Numbered from the stretch's first letter, positions 47,713 through 57,835 are shown. The stretch is 64,000 nucleotides of DNA from Acanthopleura granulata (GCA_016165875.1 JABBOT010000009.1:18366783-18430782), one strand, 5' to 3'. Numbers and translations: made by a program. The notes: generated by a model not told the origin, from the letters alone.

Positions 47713-49204
47713 TTAAATGCTTATCGTAACCAAAAATTAAGAGCTGTATTCGAGTCAGCAGTCTATATTCATCTGCTATGTGAGCATGGAATAAACTGAA
47801 GTTCCATGTTATGACCAAATTCATTCTTTGGTAACAAAATATTTTAGCCTTTTTATATTATTAATGTCGCCAATATTCTAAGCTTCTTCGTTTGGTCCGA
47901 TTCAAATATATATTTCTGAGGGTCACGTAAGATGGACAGAAATGGTTAACTCGCAACAGTTTGCCAAAAACCACAAACGGCTGCCTGTTTTTTTTTCTTA
48001 CTGGGAGAAGATATATTAAGAAGTCACGTTCGGATTTTGTTACATGAATGATCAGATTTAACATGCGTGAGGCAATCAATGGTGTATCCTGCCCTGCAAC
48101 AGTTAGTCTTTGCTATTCGGAAAATCCGTTGTCTGTGAAGAAGGCGGTTTCTTGACGATGCAAGAATCAATGCCGTGGGCACTGGCGATTAGCATGCCAT
48201 GGGCAGCATTGATTCCGACACGTAAAGAGGAAAGCCATCGTAACGATATCCAAGGTTGACATAATTATTATTTTCCGACTCTGGTAATCGGCATTGCTTA
48301 CTATCTTTATATTAGCAATAGTGAGTGACACACTCTTCTCAGCGTAAGGTTATGGCGATACCAACGAGAGCTCACATTAAACAAGAACATCGTGTTCCTT
48401 CGTTATACTCGAAGTGCGCATGCTCTGTTATGCTGTCGCGGCTTTGAATATGAAAGAGCGCAATTTCAATATGTTCCTAAAATTCATACTACTTTTGCCA
48501 AATTGATTGACTCTGGTGAATCTTTAGCTGTCAATTTGCCTTTTATGCGCCTGCACACCTGAACACGTCATATATTTACCGTAATGAACCGAAAAATTAT
48601 TGAAGTAAATATTTGCGCACATGCTCAGGACGTGGACTTGGATTTGGCCTATCATTTTTTCTGTTGCATCTCCACAACGGGTTTAAATTCAGACATTCTG
48701 TCGCATACGACATGTCGCAACTAATGAATTAGGCCATAGTATAGCGGAATTAAGGCATTTCCCCAGTTTTCTGGAAGAGAATCTCATATGGCTCTGTTAC
48801 ATACTGCGAGGGAGGTATCGGTCAATTGATTTACAATTCAATTACAATACAATTCAATTGATTTTTTAAATTACACAATAACTAACAACTGCAAAGAAAA
48901 TGGAAAGAAAAAAATTAGGAAGTGCATTTCAGATTAAAGAATTAATTTTTTATTTTTTGTTATTTTGCTAATTCCATTTCGGTCAAATTGATCCATTTAC
49001 AGAGTGGGTAATCCATAATTGTACCTTTTCGAGTCGATTGGATAGAATAGATTAAGCCTAATCATTTAGCAGGGTTACCTTTTAGTTAATGATCCAGCTA
49101 TTGTTTTAGCGCTATTCATTTTGAACAAGGGAAAATGGTGCAGAATTTCATTTAAGTTGATTGAAAGTTGTTTGATTAACACTGCAGCATAACCAAGAAT
49201 ATCT
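47713..49204. other. Intronic AT-rich stretch
   Basis: Contains a short AATTCAATT-rich stretch near 48820-48870. Nothing else is recognised. Confidence 0.5.
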
Positions 49205-49335
49205 CAATAACACGGCGGAGGTCAGTGTTAAGAATGGTCTAAACAGGAGTGCCGGGAGTAAACCACCAGTATTTGGCAAGTAGCTAACAAACTTTTCCAC
49301 TAGTGACGCAAACATTTTCACGCACAGATCCTTAG
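49205..49335 (-). mobile_element. SINE family 2, minus-strand fragment
   Basis: ACACGGCGGAGGTCAGT, GAGTAAACCACCAGTATTTG and CACGCACAGATCCTTAGC are diverged inverse matches to the family 2 3' half. Confidence 0.45.
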
Positions 49336-49366
49336 CACAATGTACATGCCATGTGTCCAGGCAATA

Positions 49367-49734
49367 GGGAAGTTTCGAGTGCGAACTTGTTTATCGCTAA
49401 AGGTAAGAAAAGTCCTACTTTACCATGTGACATGTCAAAAATGTTAGGCAACCAGTACTGATTACTTTTCTATAGCATGGGTGAGTCAGAAAAGTGTCAC
49501 AAAAAGTTTTATTTAGACTAGACGAAGGATGGAGAAAATTGAGGGACTGCAATTTTTTTTAACTGAGGGAGCACCTGAATGAATCAAAGGTAGTTTGTAT
49601 ATCTCCTAAACATGTTGAGACATGTAAATTAAAGTAAAAACAAAATTGCCTGATATTTTTGACAAGTCACAAGTAAGATAGAGTTGGACTCTTTTTACCT
49701 TTTGCGACAAAAGTGTTCGAACTCGAAACTCCCC
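49367..49734 (+). mobile_element. MITE family 1, copy 3
   Basis: Same length and orientation as the copy at 21716, with ends GGGAAGTTTCGAG and CTCGAAACTCCCC, and TA immediately before the left end. No coding capacity. It lies in the intron upstream of exon 54073. Confidence 0.88.
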
Positions 49735-50294
49735 TTATTGTTCTCTAACGAATTTCATAGACTTGGAACACCACTTCATGTCTAACGAGTGGAATGCGAT
49801 TGTCGCACTTGACGCTTGGCTCCATGAGAGACCCCCAAAGAGCATTTACACGCCCTGCCCATGGCCCATTACCAACAAGATTCATAAAATCAGCAGGATG
49901 CAGGAAAATCTGGAAAAGTTCCCTGTATGCGGCTGAGAATAACTCAATAGCTCTGTGTCCTAACCGGTTCAGAAACAAGCATCTGAACCGCGTGACCGCA
50001 ACGCCCCCTCGGGGCACTGCAGGGTTTGAATGTCCCGTGAGTAGCGGTGTATAGGCCGTAAGCATATATATATATATGAACAGAAAGCCCCCACGGGGTA
50101 GACAATGACTTTGCCTGCGCTTCTAGATATATATTTGTTGGGTTATTGTATACATCATATATATTGAATGCAAGGTTTGAATTTTAACTACTTTTTGTTT
50201 TCTTTTTTGTTGGTGTGACAAAAAAGAACACGTTTGTGTTCAGCTTTGTCCTGAATATGGATGTTATCACTCTCATGAGAAAAGCCTGTTTCAC

Positions 50295-50775
50295 TGTGGA
50301 CTGGTTCTAACATGCTCTGGGGAAAGCCACTGTCAGTGGTTTTAACATGCTCTGGGGAAAGCCTCTGTCACTGTGGACTGGTTGTAACATGCTCTTAGGA
50401 AAGCCACTGTCACTGTTGACTGGTTCTAACATGCTCTTAGGAAAGTCACTGTCGCTGCCGACTGTTTTTAACATGCTCTGGGGAAAACCACTGTCGCTGT
50501 GAAATGGTTTTAGCGTGCTCTGAGGAAAGCCACTGTCACTGTTGACTGGCTTTAACGTGCTCTTACGAAAGCCACTGTCACTGTTGACTGGCTTTAACAT
50601 GCTCTTACGAAAGCCACTGTCACACTGGACTGGCTTTAACATGCTTTTAGGAAAGCCACTGTCACTGTGGAATGGTTTTAACATGCCCTGGGGAAAGCCA
50701 CTGTCACTGTTGACTAATTCTAACATGCTCTTAGAAAAGCCACTGTTGACTGGTTTTAACATGTTCTAAGGAAAA
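50295..50775 (-). repeat. 42-bp minisatellite (14-codon unit)
   Basis: TAACATGCTC recurs at 50309, 50344, 50386, 50428, 50470 and (as TAGCGTGCTC) 50512, then onward: an exact 42-bp period after a first short unit. Because 42 is a multiple of three, the minus strand stays open for about 150 codons reading SDSGFPKSMLKPVN repeats. The opposite strand is also open for part of it. No splice or start context supports coding. Confidence 0.9.
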
Positions 50776-53700
50776 TCTCCTTCACTGTGGATTGGTTCTA
50801 ACACTGCCATTATAGAGCTCAACTCTGAACTAGAATTTTGTCGATGATATAGTAACCCACTTAGACAGATTTTGAGAGTTCTATTGATCTTAAAAAGATA
50901 CCTTGGGGTTTGTTTATAATGTAGGATGATATCCCTGTGGAAAATGATTTCATTCGGAAAATGCACTTTTTACTCGGGGGGGGGAGGGCGGGGCGAATCT
51001 TGAAGGCAAATACAGTGTCTTACCTTTGTTTAATTGGCCAGTGGCAAGTCATTAATTATAGCTAATCGACTGTCTTGTTTTTGATACTGGGATCATTGGA
51101 GAAAAGCCGATTGATTATGCTGTGTTATCAATTATTTAATACAAGCACCATTAGCCCGCTAGCTCTTCGCCGATAAAGAGACTTTCCATCAAACACACAC
51201 AACGGTTGTTTGTGAATTCAGCTTTCACAGTGGCGATACAGCCTCCGGTTCATAGTACAAACGAGCACTTCGCTAATTGAAAATCAAAGTGGTGGAAAAA
51301 TAGAACCCTATTTACAAGCAACCGTGGTGCATTGTCACTAGTGTTATCGGTGGACGTAGCTAAATTTCCACTGGCCTTGCTGTTACGAGAGAGGGCAGGA
51401 TGGGCCCTTTTAGGCTGTTATATTGAGGATTGAAACGGTTTATATTCGTTAAAAGTGCTTCTATATAGTCTCAGTATGTAGTGGATTGCCACGCGCATGC
51501 GCTGGTTTGAGTTGTTTAAATGTGATCAAGACTTGTGCGCCGTGTGTACTTAATTGCTCTGTGTTTCTTATACCAGTGTCTTTAAGACGTTGGTTTGGGT
51601 AAGTTTGTAGGTACTGTAAAATAAAAATAAAATAAAAAAGTATACAGAGATACAGTTTCTTTTTCATCGCCTCATTTAGCCTGCAAGATTTGGTAACAAT
51701 AAGCGATCCGCAGTGCTCCAGTGTATGATTATAAAGTGAAAGGATACTTGTCTTCGTTAAAATCCATTTGTTTTCGATGAAAACATTTTGAATGCCTTCG
51801 TTGACGACCACATGTTTTCATTGAAGACTTCTTTCCTTCGTTGATGTTTTGCCCGGACATGGCTGAAATATCGCTCACCTGGCATTGAGCCATCATCATC
51901 CATTCTTCGTTGAAGACTACTTGTCTTCTGACAATATGGCGTGCATGTCTATACGTCATATCTGGGGGAACTTGTTATTTACCTTGTGGACTGCGGTTTT
52001 CGTCACTCCTACAAGAAACCGCCGTTGTATACCCGAAAAATTCTTGAATATATCGTCAGACAACTAAGAATAATTATAAAAAGATTTAAACGTGTGGGAT
52101 TCGCCTATAAAAATATACTATATCCACAAACCAAAGTGTGTCCGAAAGATGCTCTAAAATCATATACAGGTGCATTAAAGCGAAGCGGAAAGTTGATCTA
52201 TGACAGCAGCGCCCACTTGGAATGCTCGCACATTGCCTGGTTCAGTTGACAAACCTGCAGAAGTCCCACAAAAACCTCGTATTATCACGCGCTACCCAAG
52301 GGCAGTCCTGTAACTAAACGCACAACAAGTTCTGAATACATTTACGACGTACAAAAAGTAACTGACAATTCAACGAGAGCTGGGCTCCAAAACGAGACGT
52401 CAACGGATTATTGACTCTAAACGAAAAAGATTTTGGGCGCTCGGCGCCCAGATCAAAATTAATAACTTCGTGAACGCAGGGAATATAACTGGCTATAGAA
52501 ATAGTAAAGTAAACAATTTTCTAATTTGAGAACATTTGCGGACTTGGTCTGCAAACTTGCGAAACGCGGACATGTTGCAACGTAACACAAATGAATAATG
52601 CATGAAATGTTTGCGTAACTCTCAGCCGGCGCCGAGAGCGAGATGTAACTGGAAGCCCCTATAGTGCTAAGCGCAGTGCTTTGCGTAATGCGGGACTATC
52701 GGCCCTTATTGATCGTAATCGTATGGAAAACTGCGTGAGCCTCTTCGGAAAAAGCTCGTCTGCTCAGACTTAATTAACTAAGGTAAACGCTGGCTTGATG
52801 AACTAGTCCCATCATGATCGGCGGACGAGGGACAAATAGTTCCCCCCTCCCTCCCCGGGCGAACTGCCGTTAGTAACGCGAGCTTAGCAAACAGTTCTGA
52901 TGTATTTATATGCCATTAAGAGTAAAATTGCACGAAAGTTTCGGTTCGAAGTTTCTGCACCTCCAGATATTGCTATCGGATTTGGTAACCCCCACAGAAC
53001 ATTTTGCTGAGAATTTATTTTCCTATTGTTTGGCCTCTCGTGGCAGCTCTCACTGGCATATACTTAGCGAGCCAATGAATTTTGTCGACTTCCATAAGCC
53101 ATAGTCCTACTTCACGCGATACAGCGAAAAGTGTAAATGTAAGTGTTCATATAGCCAGTTTGAATCGATACCCTTAACGTAGGACACTTGTTGGGTAACT
53201 CACAAGGCGTTGCGGCTTTAGCCAAACGTAAGGGGAGCTAAACCCCAAAAATAACAGGTTACAAAAAGTGATCTTCAATGGCCATCAAACTTATACGTCT
53301 TGCTGCTAGGAGATCAAAACTAGCTTTGCGTCGTGGGTATGTGTCTGTATAAAAAGTGTAGAACAATATCAAGCGAAGCGGTCGATTTTATTCACATGCA
53401 TGCAATCGAATAAGCTGTCATCTCTCTCACTTCTTGACTGTTCGCTCAAAAATCAATATGGCTGCTCTCAATCCACTCTCTTAAAATGCAAATTTCTTTA
53501 AACGTCGAAAGTGTCAATATTTTCTGTATAAGTGTTAACGTGATAAAATATATTAAATGCTTTAAAATGTGAGTGACAATTCCACTTACGCCATGTAATG
53601 ATTGTTACATAATTTGAGATTACAAGATTTTTATAATGTATATATGATGCTGAACTCAACATGTAAAAGTGTTAACTTGCATAGTATAAGACAGTGTCAG

Positions 53701-54072
53701 ATTACTTTGTCAAAGAATCATTGTGTTACGTATTACGTGTTACAGTTTTTTTACACTTTCGGAATTATTAATCCAAATAACATTAGGAAGTGTTAAACCT
53801 AACCTTGTAGATGCTGTCCCCCTTCTGCCACTTCCGTAATATCCGACTGTTATGTTATCAAAAACTTCACTACAACGCATGCGTGTCTGGGATGTGACGT
53901 CATTATTCTGCGGGCCTAATGTTTTAACCCTTACCCTGATACCTCTGATCAATTAATTCCAATCATCTTGTGCATATAACTGGAAATATGAAGGTGATTG
54001 TAAACTAAATAGTTTTAATTTACGTGTACCTCCTGAACTTGTAATTCAAACAGGGTGTTTGTATATTAACAG
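50776..54072. other. Intronic stretch before the shared exon
   Basis: A G-rich run at 50976-50994 and the degenerate array at 51735-51925. A 102-codon basic open frame (from 51941) shows no known motif and is not called. Confidence 0.5.
51735..51925 (+). repeat. Degenerate CTTCGTTGAAGACTA-type repeat
   Basis: Irregular units such as TTGTCTTCGTTAAAATCC, CCTTCGTTGACGACCAC and TTCTTCGTTGAAGACTACTT. A similar degenerate stretch is at 63465-63560. Confidence 0.5.
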
Positions 54073-54312
54073 GTGTCGCCACTGGCAGTGTATACCGCGA
54101 TTATGCCTTAAAACTGTACGGGTTTCCCGGAGAGGGAGTCGCCAACACGTCTGTGATAGCTGTCAAGACCCATGAATGGGGACCCCAGGCACGGGCCAAG
54201 TTTGATAAGTGCGTGCTGATCATTAGGGAGCCTTATGGCGCACTACTTGCCGAGTTCAACCGACGCCATGCAGGCCATCGAGGTCACGCCACCGCAAGCA
54301 ACTTTGGCAGAG
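54073..54312 (+). CDS. Sulfotransferase, internal exon with 3'-phosphate-binding region
   Basis: This 240-nt exon begins after AACAG and ends before GTAACT; both borders are phase 1, so it fits either first exon. It encodes GVATGSVYRDYALKLYG, then the family signature VKTHEWG (residues 119-125 of the 277-residue form), FDKCVLIIREPY and AEFNRRHAGHRGHA. In WSCD-type sulfotransferases these correspond to the conserved K-T-H-E block and the R-x-P...AEFNR...GH region that forms the 3'-phosphate-binding part of the PAPS site. A glycosylation sequon NTS lies near the start. Residue agreement with the vertebrate family is high enough for firm family assignment. The reading frame stays open past the donor into the intron and through a SINE to 54597, which creates a possible intron-retention product. 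Confidence 0.93.
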
Positions 54313-54352
54313 GTAACTGTGACCAATACGGACCGGATAAGTCACATGGTTA

Positions 54353-54610
54353 TTTATTTATTTATTTATTTGATTGGTGTTTTACGCCATACTCAAGAAT
54401 ATTTCACTTATACGACGGCGGCCAGCATTATGGTCGGAGGAAACCGGGCAGAGCCAGGAGGAAACCCACGACCATGCGCAGGTTGCTGGCAGACCTTTCC
54501 ACGTACGGCTGGAGAGGAAGCCAGCTTGAACTCACAGCGACCGCACTGGTGGGAGGCTTCGGATTATTGTGCTGCGATAGCGCGCTAACTGACTGAGCCG
54601 CGGAGGTCCC
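54353..54610 (-). mobile_element. SINE family 1, full-length copy with 14-bp target-site duplication
   Basis: This complete minus-strand copy runs from the (AAAT)n tail (reads TTTATTTATT on plus) to the head (GCCGCGGAGGTCCC). The 14-bp sequence AAGTCACATGGTTA is repeated exactly at 54339-54352 and 54611-54624, the signature of LINE-assisted retroposition. It begins 40 bp downstream of the exon end at 54312. Confidence 0.95.
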
Positions 54611-54713
54611 AAGTCACATGGTTAAAGAACATGTTTGAAGAGACAAAATCTTTATACAATTATAAAAGTTTCATACTTTTTCATTCGAGATTACGCACGC
54701 GTGCATGAAAGTT

Positions 54714-54932
54714 GGGTGTCAGTTTTGGTGTCAATGCCCTGTCATTTGGTTTGATGTCATGTTTGGTGGTTGTATCCTGTGACGGGAATTGATGTCGTGT
54801 TTGCGTCAGTATGCCTTCACTATATTTGGTGTCATGCCTGGTGTTGATATCATGTGCTTGGGTTTAGTGACCTGTTTGGTGTCAGTATCCCGTGACTGGA
54901 TTTCGTGTCATGTCTGGTGTCTTTGAGGCGAT
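54714..54932 (+). repeat. Degenerate GGTGTCA-rich array in the last intron
   Basis: Irregular units such as TTTGGTGTCA, TGTCATGTCTGGTGTC and ATCCTGTGACGGGAATT. Confidence 0.65.
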
Positions 54933-55130
54933 GGATCAGTGTAATGTTGAAATCGACATCTGAACTGATGCAATCAGGTGCTCAGCGCCAGTCATACGTG
55001 ATAGAGTAAACGTCATAAATCTTTTCCATTGTAAGTCAGTGATAAACATAGTCTTTCTAGTGACCTTCGATCTTTGAATCTTGAATACAGACATTTGAAA
55101 TGGTTTTATGCTTCTGTTTTTTGTTTATAG

Positions 55131-55459
55131 CGTGGCGAGAGTTCGTATACGCCCGAGCACGTGACTGGCAAAAAATGAACTTTGATTGGCTGCAATTTGA
55201 AGGACAGTTGCACGTGATCCGCTACGAGAATCTCATGTCGGACCTTTCAGCGGAAATGCGCAAACTTTTGACATTCCTCGGTGTGCGCGTGAGTGACAAA
55301 GACTTCTCTTGCATGATGAAAAATTCCGAAGGGTTGTTTCACCGGACAGACAACGGGGGACATGCTAAAGATCACTTTGACACAAAAATGGTGCACATAC
55401 TTGATTCCATTTGGACCAACATGACGGGCTATCTGAATTCAAGATTTCCAGACAGCTGA
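55131..55459 (+). CDS. Sulfotransferase, 3'-terminal coding exon
   Basis: The exon starts after TTTATAG and runs to a TGA at 55457-55459, encoding the last 109 residues. It contains WREFVYARARDWQKMNFDWL, then HVIRYENLMSDL, LLTFLGVRVSD and EGLFHR. These match the family's W-x-EFV...A..W segment, the V-x-YE-L segment and the C-terminal loop EGxFxR that closes over PAPS in sulfotransferases. A sequon NMT lies near the C-terminus. The end of the protein is complete by comparison with the usual family layout. The 818-bp intron before it carries one full SINE and a degenerate tandem array. Confidence 0.93.
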
Positions 55460-55867
55460 AATTACACAAATGCCATAGATATACTTATCAAGTTTTTGCA
55501 TCAAGATTCATTTATTCTTCCGGATTATATGTCATTTGAAAATATTCCTCGGAGAGCATCTAGATGGACAGAACCTCAAAAAGCGTTTTATTTGGTTGTT
55601 TGGAGAGTCTTGAAGAGTCGGAGAAAGTGACGAATTCAGCATGATTGAATGTCAACGGCGATGAGGTGTTAATTTCGAGAAGTTATTACGAAAGCGTCTG
55701 GAAAGTCCAAAGACATGACGATCATGTGATGTCACGACGATATGATGTTGGTCTAAAGGAGCTGTGACGATGTATCCTTATTTGCAGCAGCTACGGCCAG
55801 CACAGTTAGAGGAGTGTCCATTCTTGTTGCCGTTGTTGGGTACGGCGTGATGCTTGTTCTTTATATC

Positions 55868-56020
55868 TTGCGGCGTGGGAAGGTCTTCCAGCAGCCTGTA
55901 GATGATCGAGGGCTTCCCCCGGGGCCTACACGCAGTTGCCTGCCACAATTATGCTGACAGCCGAAATGAAGTGAAATATTCTTGAGTAAGGCATAAACAC
56001 CAATGAAATAAGTAAATAAA
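55868..56020 (+). mobile_element. SINE family 1, 5'-truncated copy downstream of the sulfotransferase gene
   Basis: Body (CGTGGGAAGGTCTTCCAGCA, GAAATATTCTTGAGTAAGGC) and tail. The tail contains AATAAA near 56012, the first such hexamer I see downstream of the stop at 55459, so it could act as a polyadenylation signal (inference). Confidence 0.85.
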
Positions 56021-56104
56021 TATATCGTGGGCTGCATGTTTGAAATGGGCATGCCTCGAAGTTTATGAACACAGGTTCGCCAGGTGTTTTTGTCTTGATT
56101 GTTG

Positions 56105-56330
56105 TATGGGGAGAAAAAGCCTGGATGTCAGGGCTAAGGCGCTACTTTCGCATGGCGGCTGACATACAGGCTGATTTAAACTACGACTGAACGAGCGAGA
56201 GTTGAATTCGAGCCCGGGAGCAGGTAGGCCAGAAGCCAGTCGATTGCGGTGTGACCAACACTTTACGCGAATGAGGCATAGAGAGTCTCGCGCATGACAG
56301 CATGTAGTTGTCGGGACCATGGGGTAACAT
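56105..56330. mobile_element. Possible tRNA-derived repeat
   Basis: GAATTCGAGCCCGGGAGC resembles a box B and GTCAGGGCTAAGGCGC an upstream box A. No tail was seen. Weak. Confidence 0.25.
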
Positions 56331-57142
56331 AGCGATGGTGTAAAAGCAATGTTGTAAAAAAAGTTACTGTCATTGCATTACATGGTAGCGAATCTTGGCT
56401 TACATTTACAGGTTGATATACCCAGATTTTGGTTACTTTGAGTTTTGATCAGCTACGGAACAATTGTGAAGTATGTTCGTTTTTATCCAAAATGACCATT
56501 CCAAAATGCATGTAAACATGCAAAATGCACACTTAGCGCATCAACGGCTTTGTGGATCACAGACCGTTTGCACGAATCCCTTTTAGCGTGCACTTGATTA
56601 CCTTGGAAACCATCATTGTAGGCGTTATGTTGCCATGGCAGCCATTTACGGGATGGAAACTTTCAGACGGCTTTGTGCAAGTATAGGCTACCTATTATAC
56701 TTGGCAAAACGTGATCTTTTCGGGTTGTATAAGGCCATTAAGGTCATGGCTAATACTGTTATAACTGCCATATATCGACTACATGTAATACTGGCCAATT
56801 TAGAACTCCTAAAACAGATTGCTCTCTTGATATTTTAAAAATTGTGTCATGTGTACATGATTCACAATCTTGCGTCGTGACCTTAATTGCTGAAAGTCCC
56901 TTGATTACTGTGGACTTGCATCTTTTAATAATCTGTGTACTTTGTAGGAGCAGGCTTTCCTGGTACCCAGTAACTGAAGTCATTTCTAGTGTTCTCACTG
57001 TAAGAGGTTCTTAGCATAGATTTGCTGTCCTGTGGGCGATAAGTCTACCTTGACGGGTCTCGATTCCAGTATAAAGGGAAAAAGGTGTTCTCTTGTTTTA
57101 CACACCCATCTATCCAACACATAAGGTGGCTTGCACTGTTGA

Positions 57143-57591
57143 TCAGAGACTTGACATGTTTCCATGGAGCCCCTTGACTTCCAGACGAAATACAGGTGGT
57201 GTTACAGATTTGCTCCTCGGTTTGCGGACAAATAATTGCTGGTCATCTTCATAATCAACAGGTTCTGGCAAGGATATTTTGTTACGATATTCTGTCAAAT
57301 ACTGTCCTCTTTGAAAATCCTGGTCTAGGTCGTACATCAAATGGCTTTCAGGTCTAAATCCGGACTGGCTGGGAGGCCTGTATGCTGATTGGGTCCATGG
57401 TATGTAACCTGACTGGCTGGGTGGTCTGTATGATAATTGATTGGATGGTATAAAGGCTGATTGGTTGATTGATCTGTATGTTACTTGGTTGGGGGGTATG
57501 TAACCTGATTGGTTAGGAGACCTCTGAAGTGAGTTGTTACAGGATCCTTGGACTTTTTGGCGATGTTGACCTGATATCCCAGATATCAAGC
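57143..57591 (-). CDS. Probable 3'-terminal exon of an unrecognised protein with tandem octapeptide repeats
   Basis: I do not recognise this gene. The minus strand is open from about 57591 to a TGA at 57143. It encodes a Gln/Ser/Pro/Tyr-rich repeat block followed by a non-repetitive, charged C-terminus (YDLDQDFQRGQYLTEYRNK, then PVDYEDDQQLF, then a basic PRSKS stretch). The repeat is eight residues long, pattern x-x-Q-S-x-Y-(I/R)-P, for example PSQSGYIP, SNQLSYRP and INQSAFIP, about seven units in 24-bp steps. The last residues, SSL, fit a class I PDZ ligand, which would suit a cytoplasmic tail; that is speculation. A possible acceptor is ACCATTAG, placing the first exon base at 57591; ATATCAG (exon from 57570) is an alternative. 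Reading further upstream runs into SINE sequence, so the open frame beyond 57591 is not trusted. The gene is convergent with the sulfotransferase gene. Upstream exons were not found. Confidence 0.55.
57355..57522 (-). repeat. 24-bp coding tandem repeat (octapeptide units)
   Basis: About seven head-to-tail units of 24 bp with no length change. Alternate units read ..QSGYIP and ..YRP, so a 48-bp two-unit rhythm is also visible. Substitutions are mostly conservative at the protein level and the frame is kept throughout, unlike the non-coding minisatellites in this window. Confidence 0.75.
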
Positions 57592-57607
57592 CTAATGGTA
57601 ACTTTAA

Positions 57608-57706
57608 ATGAACATACAACCTGAGGATTGTCGTGGGTTTCCCCCGGGCTATGCCAGGTTTCCTCCCTTCTTGAGGACGGCGTAAAACAACTGTCAAATA
57701 AATAAA
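57608..57706 (+). mobile_element. SINE family 1 fragment with internal deletion
   Basis: CAACCTGAGGATTGTCGTGG joined by a deletion to TTGAGGACGGCGTAAAACAA, with an AAATAAATAAA tail. It lies directly upstream (minus sense) of the octapeptide exon. Confidence 0.85.
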
Positions 57707-57730
57707 CAGTAAAAAAAAAAGAGAAAGAAA

Positions 57731-57835
57731 CCGCAACCTGTGGATGGTCGTGGGTTTCCCTCGGGCTCTGTCCGGTTTCCTCACACCATAATGCTGGCCG
57801 CCGTCGTATAAAACATTAATTAAACAAACAAATGA
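57731..57835 (+). mobile_element. SINE family 1 fragment
   Basis: A second plus-strand fragment, GCAACCTGTGGATGGTCGTG to GTCGTATAAAAC, then an altered tail AATTAAACAAACAAA. Confidence 0.82.

Larger units (their letters stand above)
20326..54072 (+). other. Long intron(s) of the sulfotransferase gene, containing exon B
   Basis: Measured from exon A the intron is about 33.7 kb; from exon B (ending 32613) it is about 21.5 kb. Both begin GTAAG and end at AACAG (54068-54072). I looked between exon A and exon B for another exon resembling the conserved KTHE or AEFNR blocks and saw none. The contents are almost entirely SINEs, MITE-type elements and minisatellites, listed separately. Confidence 0.7.
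54313..55130 (+). other. Last intron of the sulfotransferase gene
   Basis: An 818-bp GT-AG intron, phase 1 at both exon borders. It contains a minus-oriented SINE with a 14-bp target-site duplication and a degenerate GGTGTCA-rich array (54714-54932). Confidence 0.85.
55460..57142. other. Region between the convergent genes
   Basis: 3' flank of the sulfotransferase gene, a SINE at 55868-56020 and a possible tRNA-derived repeat at 56105-56330. No exon recognised. Confidence 0.5.

Noticed and set aside
49745..50065. Overlapping open frames of ~86-106 codons on both strands
   Set aside because: Neither has a recognisable motif. The segment has tRNA-like and repeat-like features and directly follows a MITE.
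50307..50769. 151-codon minus-strand frame of 14-residue repeats
   Set aside because: It is the 42-bp minisatellite read in frame. The plus strand is also partly open and there is no start, splice or homology support, so it is listed as a repeat only.
51941..52249. 102-codon basic open frame
   Set aside because: No known motif, no clear splice context, and a second frame is open over the first part.
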